DNA of 64,000 nt from Gudongella oleilytica (GTDB lineage Bacteria > Bacillota > Clostridia > Tissierellales > Tissierellaceae), in contig NZ_CP035130.1 of the NCBI RefSeq assembly GCF_004101785.1, positions 930,001-994,000 of the forward strand, written 5' to 3'. The notes beneath the pieces were generated by a model. The model saw only the letters and a list, made by a program, of their open reading frames with translations. It was not told the DNA's origin and did not search any database. This document shows, piece by piece, positions 7,578 to 16,074 of the stretch. Each line of letters starts with the position of its first letter. Position 1 is the first letter of the stretch. The position numbers were made by a program, and so were the translations under genes.

Positions 7578-9352
7578 ATGCCCAGGATCATATTCAAATG
7601 CCGGTACTTAAAAAATGCACCCAAAGCACATTTGGCCAATCTGGTAGAATATGTGGCCACCCGTGAGGGAGTCGAAAAAATTGATGACAGTTTCAGAACT
7701 CTTCCTGCAACAAAAAATCAGCAGCAGCTAATTTCTGAAATCCTGAAAATGCTGCCGGATACTGCTGACATATTCGAGTACGAGGACTATCTGAAAAAAC
7801 CTACCAGGGAAAATGCATCAGAGTTTATTTCTATTGCTCTTGAAAACAATCTCGATCTGATCGGCAAAAAGAAAAACTTTGTAGACTACATCGCCAATCG
7901 TCCGAGAGTTGAAAAGTTCGGCAGCCACGGACTCTTTACGGATGAAGGTGTACCTGTTGTACTATCAAAAGTTGCTGATGAAGTATCAAACCATTCCGGA
8001 AATGTGTGGACCAATATTGTATCCCTCCGGCGCGAAGATGCAGAGAGGCTGGGATATGACTGCGCAAAACCGTGGCAGGATTTGATCAGGGCACAACGGA
8101 ATATCATTGCGGAAAATATGAAGATCGCTCCGGAAAATTTGCGATGGTATGCTGCTTTTCACAATGAGAGCCATCACCCGCACATCCACCTGATTGCTTA
8201 CTCCATCAATCCCAAAGAAGCCTATGTCACAAAGCAAGGGATAGAAAACATGCGGGGAAGTCTTGCACGGGAAATCTTCCGCCAGGACTTGATGCAGATT
8301 TATGAGAAGCAGACTGAACGACGCAATGCCCTGAATAGACAGAGCCGTGAGGCCATGCAGGACATCATTGCTCAAATTCGTGCAGGGGTATGTGAGAATA
8401 AAAATATAGAGGAATTGATTGCCCGCCTTGCTGAAAAGCTCAAGCTACTTCCGGCAAGAAGCAATACGGTTATCTGAAGGCTCCCCTCAAGGCACTCGTT
8501 AATCAGATTGTCGATGAGCTTGCAAAGGATGAAAGAGTAACAGAGCTTTACAGCAGCTGGTACGAAATGCGTAATGAAGTTTTAAGCACCTATGTTGACA
8601 AGCTGCCGCCGCCTCTTCCGCTTTCACAGCAGAAAGAATTCAAGAGCATTAAAAACATGGTGATTGCCGAAGCGTTAAATATCGGCAGTCACCATTTCAC
8701 TTTTGAGCCGGACGAGGAACAGAATATATCAATAGAAGATGATGGTGATATTGTTGCTGCCACCACATATTTTGAGAAATCTGCAAAGCTCGGAAATGTC
8801 AACGCACAGTATATGCTCGAAAGGATTTATCTTGAATCGGACAGCGAGCATGAAAATGTAGAAAAGGCATTGCAGTGGCTGGGGAAAGCTGCGGACAACG
8901 GGAATGCTCTCGCACAGTATGCAATGGCGAAGCTGTACCTTACAGGAAACCATCTAGAGAAAGATGCCGTAAAGGCTGTGGAACTGTTCACCAAATCTGC
9001 AGAACAAGGCAATCAGTATGCGCAATATGCCCTCGGCAAACTGTATCTTTTGGGGCATGATGTCAGGCAGGATAAGGAAACAGCGTTGCATTGGCTGTCG
9101 GCAGCTGCAGCACAGGGAAATATCTATGCAAAATATTTGCTGGAACGCATGGATTCCTTCAAAGACCCATCCATACTCCTTGCAGCAACACGCTTGATGC
9201 ATCACTTGGGCAACATCTTTAGAGAGGAGTATCAGAAAGCTTTTGGCAATCCTCTCATCCAGGTTGACCGAAAGCTTCGCAAAAAAATCATGGAGAAAAA
9301 ACTGGCGCAAGGTCATGCATATAACGACCATGCGCCGCATCAAAGCTATTAG
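7578..9352 (+). pseudogene. MobP-type relaxase with Sel1 repeats, frameshifted
   Basis: The relaxase nicks oriT and pilots the transferred strand. The first frame (7578-8477) gives 299 residues with the HHPHIHL histidine motif and the surrounding WYAAFHNESHH block of MobP/MobL relaxases. At 8456-8457 the run in GGCAAGAAG appears to lack one A: restoring it lets the reading continue as LPAKKQYGYLKAPLKALVNQ and on to 9352. The second part contains three or four Sel1-type repeats (about 8750-9150) and a basic C-terminus. Repaired, the protein would be 591 residues. Either the gene is recently broken or the base is an assembly error; no other decay is seen in it. Confidence 0.85.
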
Positions 9353-9363
9353 GAGGAATTCCC

Positions 9364-9483
9364 ATGAAGAAGAACTACCTACAGAAAAAAGAAAAGATCC
9401 CCGTCTCTTATATATTCTCAAGACTGAAGCCACCTGTGAAAAGGGTGGCTTATTTTCGCAGGTCGGGCAAGCGGAAACGCTGA
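9364..9483 (+). CDS. Very small basic protein
   Basis: A 39-codon reading frame with a perfect AGGAGG 7 bases before its ATG, between the relaxase and the primase-like gene. The product is strongly basic and ends RRSGKRKR. A hairpin (9427-9434 with 9444-9451) followed by TTATTTT lies inside the frame, so it could also be a leader peptide with an attenuator for the next gene. Not recognised as a known family. Confidence 0.45.
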   Translation: MKKNYLQKKEKIPVSYIFSRLKPPVKRVAYFRRSGKRKR

Positions 9484-9498
9484 CAAAGGAGGATCGCT

Positions 9499-10980
9499 AT
9501 GGCAGAGTACGTACATTTTACCGATGAGCAGAAACAGCGTGCAAACTCCGTTGACCTTGTGGACTTTCTCAGACGGCAGGGAGAGCAGCTCATACGCTCC
9601 GGCAGGGAGTGGCGGTGGAAGCGTCATGACAGCGTGACTATCCGGGGCAACCGGTGGTTCCGCCACAGCGCCGGGCAAGGCGGTCTGTCCATTGATTTTG
9701 TGCAGGAATTTTATGGCCTCTCATTCCCTGATGCAGTGATGCTGCTTCTGGGCGGCGAACAGGGTACGGCGTTTAGGCAAAGCGATAAAAAGGTCCCGGA
9801 AACAGAACGAAAAGAATTCATACTGCCGGAGGCTGCAGATAATATGCGCCGGGTATATGCCTACCTCTTGAAGCAGAGGTATATTGACCGGGATGTCCTC
9901 ACCCACTTTGTCAGAGAGAAAAAAATATATGAGGATAAGGAATATCACAATGTTGTTTTTGTAGGCTATGATGAAAACGGTACTGCCCGGCATGCACATA
10001 AAAGGGGAACCTATTCCAACGCTGCTGGTTACCGTGGCAATGTAGAAGGCTCCGACCCAAAATACAGCTTCAATTACATCGGTACCAGCGATACCCTTTA
10101 TGTATTTGAAGCTCCCATTGATATGCTGTCATTTATCACCTTGCATAAGAACGGCTGGCAGCAGCACAGCTATGTTGCGCTGGACGGTGTGGCTGAACAT
10201 GCCATGCTTCATGTGCTGTCAAAAAATATGCATATTAAAAATGTGGTATTGTGCCTTGATCATGATCCTGCCGGTATAGAAGTTTCCGGGCGATTTACAG
10301 ACATATTGCATGAAAAAGGATACGCCTACATTTCATATTTACAGCCCGCATGCAAGGATTGGAATGAGGACTTGAAAGCGCAGCATGGCATAACACCGAT
10401 TCCGGCAAAACCGCATCCGAAGCTTGAAGCCTGCAAAGAGCTGTGCGGAGAGATTCGTTACTTGTGTAGCCATATCAAATCCGTGAAAAATCCCCATGAA
10501 ATGCTGATGGAGCACTATGAAAAAGCAGTGCCCCTCATGCAGTCATCAAGATCAACCGATAGACAAAAAGCTGTCCTGATGGAACAGCTGCTAAGCATGG
10601 CGGTATATGCGTTATTTGCAGTAATGGCGCAATACCGGCAGCTTGAAAAACCAATGAATTTTAAACAACTGACCGATGAACTCTGTCACAGCTATCATCC
10701 GCACCAGGACCGGGGAAAGCTGAAAACCAAAGCAGAGGATATCCAGCAGGATGTCAATGCCATTAATGCTCAGCTCAAAACATCTGGAATCCGTACCCTT
10801 GAGGATAAGCAAAAATTAATCGCATCGTATATGAGTCTTGCACTAAACTGTGTCAAGGCTCAAATTTTTATATGTCTTGAAGAGCAGGAACAGAGAATAG
10901 AAGCTCTGCAAAAGCAGAATGAAGAGAGAGTCGATTGTATGCAGGCTGTTTGCGAAGAATTTTTGCAGCATAATATTTAG
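9499..10980 (+). CDS. DUF3991/TOPRIM primase-like protein
   Basis: 493 residues behind AAAGGAGG. The N-terminus resembles the DnaG-type zinc-binding region (RWFRHSAGQGGLSIDFVQ segment) but without an obvious full set of cysteines. A TOPRIM domain follows, with E204 (FEAPIDMLS) and D254/D256 (LDHDPAG). The C-terminal third is helical. Such proteins are standard in Tn1549/CTn-like ICEs between the relaxase and coupling protein genes. They probably synthesise primers or process DNA ends during transfer; the exact activity is unproven. Confidence 0.85.
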   Translation: MAEYVHFTDEQKQRANSVDLVDFLRRQGEQLIRSGREWRWKRHDSVTIRGNRWFRHSAGQGGLSIDFVQEFYGLSFPDAVMLLLGGEQGTAFRQSDKKVPETERKEFILPEAADNMRRVYAYLLKQRYIDRDVLTHFVREKKIYEDKEYHNVVFVGYDENGTARHAHKRGTYSNAAGYRGNVEGSDPKYSFNYIGTSDTLYVFEAPIDMLSFITLHKNGWQQHSYVALDGVAEHAMLHVLSKNMHIKNVVLCLDHDPAGIEVSGRFTDILHEKGYAYISYLQPACKDWNEDLKAQHGITPIPAKPHPKLEACKELCGEIRYLCSHIKSVKNPHEMLMEHYEKAVPLMQSSRSTDRQKAVLMEQLLSMAVYALFAVMAQYRQLEKPMNFKQLTDELCHSYHPHQDRGKLKTKAEDIQQDVNAINAQLKTSGIRTLEDKQKLIASYMSLALNCVKAQIFICLEEQEQRIEALQKQNEERVDCMQAVCEEFLQHNI

Positions 10981-11005
10981 CAACATTATAACTACGGATT
11001 TGAAA

Positions 11006-11050
11006 AAAGCCATGTGCGAATGAAAAACCATTGGTGCATGGCTTTCTTAA
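11006..11050 (+). terminator. Hairpin between primase-like gene and traG
   Basis: A perfect 9-bp stem AAAGCCATG (11006-11014) with CATGGCTTT (11037-11045), then CTTAATTT. It lies about 28 bp before the traG start and may end one message or attenuate the next. Confidence 0.55.
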
Positions 11051-11072
11051 TTTGGAAAGAAGGAGGAAACCA

Positions 11073-12911
11073 ATGCAAGCATCACAGGTGGTTACTTTAA
11101 TCATAGCTGCTGCAACTATGTTTGGAGTCATCGGTTTTATCGTTCTTTTGGCTCATTACTATACCTTGCATGGCATCAAGGCCAGGACTGTAGGTGACGG
11201 CCAGCATGGCACGGCAAGGTTTGCAACGAAGAATGAAATAAAGAAGACCTATGCTCATGTACCCTATGAGCCGGAACGGTGGCGCAAGGGCATCAACCTG
11301 CCCAAGGTGCAGGGTCTGGTTGTGGGATGCAAAACGGCTTCAGGGGTGGTCACCGCTCTTGTAGACCAGGGGGATGTGCATGCATTGATGATCGGTGCGG
11401 CGGGGGTCGGCAAAACTGCCAATTTCCTCTACCCCAATCTGGAATATGCCTGTGCGTCCGGGATGAGTTTTATCACCACTGACACCAAAGGCGACCTTTA
11501 CAGGAATTATGGATGCATCGCCAAGGATTACTATGGCTATGATGTGTCCGTCATTGACCTGAGAAACCCCACCCGCAGCGACGGCAACAATATGCTGCAC
11601 CTTGTAAACAAATATATGGATGAATACCTTGCCAATCCTGATAATCTCCCAGCAAAAGCCAGGGCGGAGAAATATGCAAAAATTATTGCCAAAACCATCG
11701 TCAACTCCGGGGGACTGGATGCAGGCTCCTACGGCCAGAATGCATTTTTCTATGATGCAGCCGAAGGCTTGCTGACCGCCGTCATTTTATTGGTGGCGGA
11801 ATACTGTCCAAACGAAAAACGCCATATCATATCGGTCTTTAAGCTCATACAGGACTTGCTGGCTCCCTCTGGCGTAAAAGGCAAAAATCAGTTCCAGCTG
11901 CTTATTGAAAAGCTCCCGTCAGAGCATAAGGCAAGATGGTTTGCGGGAGCGGCATTAAACACTGCGGAGCAGGCGATGCAAAGCGTCCTGTCGACAGCCC
12001 TTTCCCGGTTGAATGCATTCCTGGACTCGGAACTGGAGCAGATACTGTGCTTTGACACTGCCATCGATGCAGAGCGTTTTTGCAAAAGAAAGTCTGCCAT
12101 CTTCCTTGTCATGCCGGAAGAAGACAATACAAAATACTTTCTAATTTCTCTCATTGTCCAGCAGCTCTACCGGGAGATACTGTCGGTGGCCGATGAGCAG
12201 GGCGGCAGGCTTCAAAACCGTGTCATGATGTACCTGGATGAGATCGGCACCATACCAAAAATTGAATGTGCGGAGATGATGTTTTCCGCTTCCCGTTCCC
12301 GCCGTGTTTCCATCGTGGCCATCATACAGAGCTTTGCGCAGCTTGAAAAGAACTACGGCAAGGAAGGAGCCGCCATCATCATCGATAACTGCCAGGACAC
12401 CATCTTCGGAGGCTTTGCCCCAAACTCGGAATCAGCGGAGATACTTTCCAGAAGCCTTGGCAATAAGACGGTTTTATCAGGTTCGGTCACCCGGGGAAAG
12501 CATGATCCGTCCCAATCCTTGCAAATGATCCAGCGTCCCCTGATGACTCCCGATGAATTGAAGACCCTGCCCAAAGGCAGCTTCATTGTCGCAAAGACCG
12601 GCGCCTGTCCTATGAAAACAAGTTTAAAGCTGTTCATTGAATGGGGCATCCGGTTTGAAAAGGTGTATGAGCTGCAGGAAAAATCCGCCCGCAAGGTTGC
12701 CTATGCTGACAAAAAAGAGCTGGAAGAGGAGATTGTCAAGCGGCACATATCATATGAAGATATAGTAGAACAGGAACCATACTTCACATCAGCTCAAGGC
12801 GGCATATCCCTTGCACCTGCTGAAGAGATTCAGGAAAAAGCATTGAAGTCCAGGCTGCAAACAAAGACAAAAACACAGCGGCAAATGGAGCCGCCGCTGC
12901 GTACAGATTAG
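11073..12911 (+). CDS. VirD4/TraG type IV coupling protein
   Basis: Membrane ATPase that brings the relaxase-DNA complex to the secretion channel. A single hydrophobic segment lies at about residues 6-30. Walker A is GAAGVGKT at 108-115 (K114), Walker B is YLDEIGT with D389/E390, followed by the SRSRRVSIVAIIQSFAQL segment typical of VirD4. 612 residues, normal for the family in Gram-positive ICEs. The ATG at 11073 follows AGAAGGAGG; an in-frame ATG at 11031 has no ribosome site. It is followed 10 bp later by a small HTH gene, as in related elements. Confidence 0.94.
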   Translation: MQASQVVTLIIAAATMFGVIGFIVLLAHYYTLHGIKARTVGDGQHGTARFATKNEIKKTYAHVPYEPERWRKGINLPKVQGLVVGCKTASGVVTALVDQGDVHALMIGAAGVGKTANFLYPNLEYACASGMSFITTDTKGDLYRNYGCIAKDYYGYDVSVIDLRNPTRSDGNNMLHLVNKYMDEYLANPDNLPAKARAEKYAKIIAKTIVNSGGLDAGSYGQNAFFYDAAEGLLTAVILLVAEYCPNEKRHIISVFKLIQDLLAPSGVKGKNQFQLLIEKLPSEHKARWFAGAALNTAEQAMQSVLSTALSRLNAFLDSELEQILCFDTAIDAERFCKRKSAIFLVMPEEDNTKYFLISLIVQQLYREILSVADEQGGRLQNRVMMYLDEIGTIPKIECAEMMFSASRSRRVSIVAIIQSFAQLEKNYGKEGAAIIIDNCQDTIFGGFAPNSESAEILSRSLGNKTVLSGSVTRGKHDPSQSLQMIQRPLMTPDELKTLPKGSFIVAKTGACPMKTSLKLFIEWGIRFEKVYELQEKSARKVAYADKKELEEEIVKRHISYEDIVEQEPYFTSAQGGISLAPAEEIQEKALKSRLQTKTKTQRQMEPPLRTD

Positions 12912-12921
12912 GAGGTGCCTG

Positions 12922-13188
12922 ATGGGCTATTTTGAATCGCTTTATGCATCAGAGCTTCCCCATAGGGCTGTAGCCGTCTACATGTACCTTCGTGACAGGG
13001 CCGACAGGGACGGCAAATGCTATCCGGCGATCGGTACCATCGCCGCAGAACTGAAGCTGTCACGGAGCACTGTAAAAAGAGCCATCGCGGACCTTGAAAA
13101 GAGCAGTTATCTTCGCAAGGAGCAGCGGTGGCGTGAGAACGGGGGCAAGAGCAGCAACATGTATTTTTTAAAATCAGGGATGGGGTAA
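12922..13188 (+). CDS. Small helix-turn-helix protein, probably frameshifted at its C-terminus
   Basis: 88 residues with a winged-HTH (YPAIGTIAAELKLSRSTVKR, then AIADLEKSSYLRKEQRWREN), of the type that follows traG in CTn-like elements; a control function is likely. The ribosome site is AGGAGG. The frame stops at 13188, but the +1 frame stays open from there to about 13335 and encodes plausible sequence (FTPRGQSVYLVNCGTVHREL). This suggests that a base has been lost near 13175-13190 and that the native protein was about 135 residues. The HTH part is intact. Confidence 0.72.
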   Translation: MGYFESLYASELPHRAVAVYMYLRDRADRDGKCYPAIGTIAAELKLSRSTVKRAIADLEKSSYLRKEQRWRENGGKSSNMYFLKSGMG

Positions 13189-13356
13189 CTCTGAAAAACT
13201 TTACTTTACACCAAGGGGGCAGTCTGTTTATTTGGTGAACTGTGGTACGGTTCACCGTGAGCTATGCAGTGAACTCCCCACTCTAAGAAATATTCAACAT
13301 CAGACAAAGAAACAAAATAGTTTTATTGATAAATAGCATGAAAGGTGGAAGATGAG

Positions 13357-13599
13357 ATGAATTTAGAAAAATCAAGGAATGCGGAGTACAAGAAGTGTGC
13401 AGCTTTATTGTCTCTGCTGGTTGGATTGGATGCTGATACAGAAGAAAGGGTTTGTGGATGTTTTCAAAACATGGGAATAAATAACTTTTTTCTTCATCTC
13501 GAATCACTTGAACTTGGCTTATCCCAGGAGACTTATGAGAAGCTGAAAAGCTTAAGAATTATTATTGAGGTATTTGGTGAGGAAAGGGGGCAGGCATAA
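13357..13599 (+). CDS. Hypothetical protein
   Basis: 80 residues, mostly helical, of unknown family. ATG 13357 is chosen because AGGTGG lies 8 bases upstream; an in-frame GTG at 13345 is the alternative. It ends directly before radC (1 bp gap), so the two are co-translated. Base composition drops here from the GC-rich transfer genes to an A/T-rich cargo region. Confidence 0.6.
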   Translation: MNLEKSRNAEYKKCAALLSLLVGLDADTEERVCGCFQNMGINNFFLHLESLELGLSQETYEKLKSLRIIIEVFGEERGQA

Positions 13600-13600
13600 C

Positions 13601-14305
13601 ATGAAGAAAAATATGCAGCATACCGAAAGCTTTTTAAAAGGGCTGACGACTTTAACAGGACTGCCCTACAAAAAGGTTCGGCAGTATGCAAAAGAAAACA
13701 ACCCTTTTAATATCTTGGAACACCCTCATATCATGGAACCAAATGAAAAACAGCTTGAAAAGATAGGGCTGCTCAATGAATTCATAGCCTCTTATAACCT
13801 CTTGAAAATCTACGAAAGTGAGAAGAAGATTATGCTTAATTCATCAACCGTATCTGGACAGTATTTTTTGGCTCTTTTGGGTGGAATGAAGGATAAAGAA
13901 AGGTTCATGGTTGCTTTTCTGGATAATGGCAATAACGTGATTGAAACAAAAACTATGTCTGAAGGAAGTGTCGGACAAGCCGTTGTTTATCTAAGAGAGG
14001 TATTGAAATATGCTATTGCCTGTGATTGCAGGGCGATAATCTTGGCCCATAATCATCCCGGCGGCTCCACAAATTTTTCTCCGGAAGATAGGGCATTGAC
14101 ACAGAGATTTGTTGATATTTTTCATCCTCTTGAAATCAAAGTTTTAGACCATATTGTTGTAGGCGGAACACGCTATTCTTCCATGGCGGAACAAGGAGAA
14201 ATTCCTCATCAGTGTGTAAGTAAAGCAAATTATGAAGTGATTGCATTAAGTGAATCGGCGGTGGAAGAAAACCAGGATAGTTGTCAGTATACTCATTCAT
14301 TTTAG
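13601..14305 (+). CDS. radC: RadC-like JAB domain protein
   Basis: 234 residues with a C-terminal JAB/MPN domain: H150-N-H152-P-G-G, S160 and D163 form the JAMM zinc motif, preceded by the family's EGS(V/T)..A.VY.RE block. Family members on mobile elements and in defence islands are common; their true activity is unsettled (once called a DNA repair protein, the enzyme class is a metal-dependent isopeptidase fold). The N-terminus is a short helical region with the KKVRQYAKENNPF segment. Start is ATG 13601 behind GGAAAGGGGG. Confidence 0.88.
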   Translation: MKKNMQHTESFLKGLTTLTGLPYKKVRQYAKENNPFNILEHPHIMEPNEKQLEKIGLLNEFIASYNLLKIYESEKKIMLNSSTVSGQYFLALLGGMKDKERFMVAFLDNGNNVIETKTMSEGSVGQAVVYLREVLKYAIACDCRAIILAHNHPGGSTNFSPEDRALTQRFVDIFHPLEIKVLDHIVVGGTRYSSMAEQGEIPHQCVSKANYEVIALSESAVEENQDSCQYTHSF

Positions 14306-14361
14306 GCCGAAGAGAAGGGGAAAAACGATTGCAGCTATATTAGTTCAGTATATCTATTTTG

Positions 14362-14398
14362 AGCTCATAAAGTCTTGCTATGCAAGGCTTTATGAGCT
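14362..14398 (+). other. Long near-perfect hairpin
   Basis: A 17-bp inverted repeat (14362-14378 with 14382-14398, one G-T pair) around a 3-base loop, with no T-run after it. It sits in a 332-bp gap between radC and the SH3 protein. It could stop transcription or be the scar of a small element; nothing else is seen in this gap. Confidence 0.7.
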
Positions 14399-14637
14399 TA
14401 CGGGCATAGTTATAGTTAGATATATTTCCATTGATGGAAAGAAACCAATTGAAAATTTTTCTTCAATTATGAAGGGAATACTTGCCATTATTCGTAGTTT
14501 CGAATATAATATATTTTGTATGATTATAACTTTTAAGAGATATGTCAATGGGATATATCGGTTAAAACAGAATGCAAATGCCTAGCTGTAAGTTGAATCA
14601 GAACGGTTTGCGATTAGGTGGGGGGCTTTCGGTAGAA

Positions 14638-15678
14638 ATGTCAAAGGGTAAGATGGAGAAGCCATTCAGGACGATGAATAGATATATGGAACAAATGGAT
14701 AGAATCAGTAGGTTGACAGGAATAGCATCAAGGCTTAATATGGCAACCATGTTTGAGACGCCTATTAGTCGGTTGCTTCAACAGCAAGACTATATTGCCA
14801 ATCTTTTTAAAAGCACAGAATTTGCTTCTGCATTTTCATACGCAGAGAAAATGGACAAACTCTTTCCGCGTATTGAAAAGCTTGTATTGCCTAATGCTGC
14901 GGTTTTTTCTGAAGTACAAAGAGCTTTAGATATTGTCAATACGCCTGCAATCAGAGAGGCAATTCTTTATGCAAATAGGATTGAAGGTATTATGCCAAAG
15001 CATTTAGGCAGTATGTTTGAGAATTCTATAGCAATCCTTGAGAGGATTAATTTTAATAACAGCAGGCTGTCGTCCATTATAGATTCATTAAATACTTATC
15101 AAAACCTTTTCCAAAACATAATAAATACCACTGCTTATAACAATTTGTTAGGGAACTTATTTCCTGAAGACGAGTATACTCAGATATTCAACAATTTTGA
15201 TAGTGAAATTGACGAGGTATCTTTAACCTCTATCGAAGAGGAAGAGCTTGCAAATGATATTACAGAGATTTATTCTTCTCCAAACTGGCAGCAACGGCTA
15301 AATGCAGCAATAATAAAATGGCAGGAAAAAAATCCTATAGTTATGCGGGTTTTACAAGCAATTGTTACGATAATTACCATAATAAGTGCAATAGTGACGA
15401 TAGCCGGTTTTGTGCATCAGGCTACCATCGTTTCAGATAAAGCAGCAATAAGAAAAGAACCTTCTAAAGCAGCTCCAATTGTATATACCATTACAAAAAA
15501 TGAAATCGTCACGATAATTAGCGAAGAACGGTACTGGTACCAGGTCGAATATGTACCTCTAAAATTTGAGGATGAAGATAAAAAAACTGTTTACAGGGGA
15601 TATATTGCTAAACGGACAACAGGGAAAACCATTGAAACGAAGTCTACCAGCGCTGCTGAAGATGATGGTTTGGAATAA
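14638..15678 (+). CDS. Membrane protein with C-terminal SH3-like domain
   Basis: 346 residues, not recognised as a named family. About 230 residues of helical, Asn/Leu/Ile-rich sequence come first, then one or two hydrophobic passes (about 238-265), then a bacterial SH3-like domain (about 275-330: AIRKEPSKAAPIVYTI, then YWYQVEY). The SH3 part resembles those that bind cell wall or peptides. ATG 14638 is preferred over 14572 because the latter has no ribosome site; 14653 is possible. It stands alone between radC and the Type III restriction genes, low in GC, and may be an accessory effector of the cargo island; this is inference. Confidence 0.65.
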   Translation: MSKGKMEKPFRTMNRYMEQMDRISRLTGIASRLNMATMFETPISRLLQQQDYIANLFKSTEFASAFSYAEKMDKLFPRIEKLVLPNAAVFSEVQRALDIVNTPAIREAILYANRIEGIMPKHLGSMFENSIAILERINFNNSRLSSIIDSLNTYQNLFQNIINTTAYNNLLGNLFPEDEYTQIFNNFDSEIDEVSLTSIEEEELANDITEIYSSPNWQQRLNAAIIKWQEKNPIVMRVLQAIVTIITIISAIVTIAGFVHQATIVSDKAAIRKEPSKAAPIVYTITKNEIVTIISEERYWYQVEYVPLKFEDEDKKTVYRGYIAKRTTGKTIETKSTSAAEDDGLE

Positions 15679-15717
15679 GTAGAAAAGTTTTGGATGGCAA
15701 GAAGAAGGGGTGTTTAT

Positions 15718-15843
15718 TTGAAGCAAGTGAATTCTTTAATAAGATGCATACTGGATTTTTATAATCTCCAAAGAATGGAAAATCCAGTAGTTCTTGAACG
15801 TATGAAAGAGGGCAATAGCGAGGAATGGGTAATGGACAGGTGA
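15718..15843 (+). CDS. Small protein upstream of the restriction genes
   Basis: A 41-codon frame beginning at TTG 15718, 8 bases after GAAGGGG; an ATG at 15694 in the same frame lacks a ribosome site. The product (LDFYNLQRMENPVVLERMKE within it) looks like a real folded helical peptide. It ends 6 bp before the HTH gene, so it would share the Mod/Res transcript. Family not known to me. Confidence 0.5.
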   Translation: MKQVNSLIRCILDFYNLQRMENPVVLERMKEGNSEEWVMDR

Positions 15844-15849
15844 TGAGAA

Positions 15850-16074
15850 ATGGAATATATTACTGCGAAAGAAGCTGCTGAAAAATGGGGCATATCCCAA
15901 CGGCGGGTACAGGTTCTGTGTGAACAGGGCAGAGTTGATGGAGCCAAGCGCCTTGGCTGGGTATGGGCAATTCCTAAAGATGCCCTAAAACCAGCAGATG
16001 CAAGGTTTAAAAGAGAAGAAACCAGGACTAATGAAAAGAAGATAGATGCTAGGACAGGAGGGGTTAGGCAATGA
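15850..16074 (+). CDS. Small HTH (excisionase/MerR-like) DNA-binding protein
   Basis: 74 residues: an N-terminal winged HTH (YITAKEAAEKWGISQRRVQV, then LCEQGRVDGAKRLGWVWAIP) as in helix_turn_helix_17 proteins, and a basic tail. Its stop overlaps the Mod start (ATGA at 16071), so it is translated together with the methyltransferase. It probably regulates the restriction operon. Confidence 0.85.
   Translation: MEYITAKEAAEKWGISQRRVQVLCEQGRVDGAKRLGWVWAIPKDALKPADARFKREETRTNEKKIDARTGGVRQ

Noticed and set aside
14250-14585. 111-codon plus-strand frame after radC
   Set aside because: Overlaps the end of radC in another frame, spans the long hairpin at 14362-14398, and has no ribosome site.
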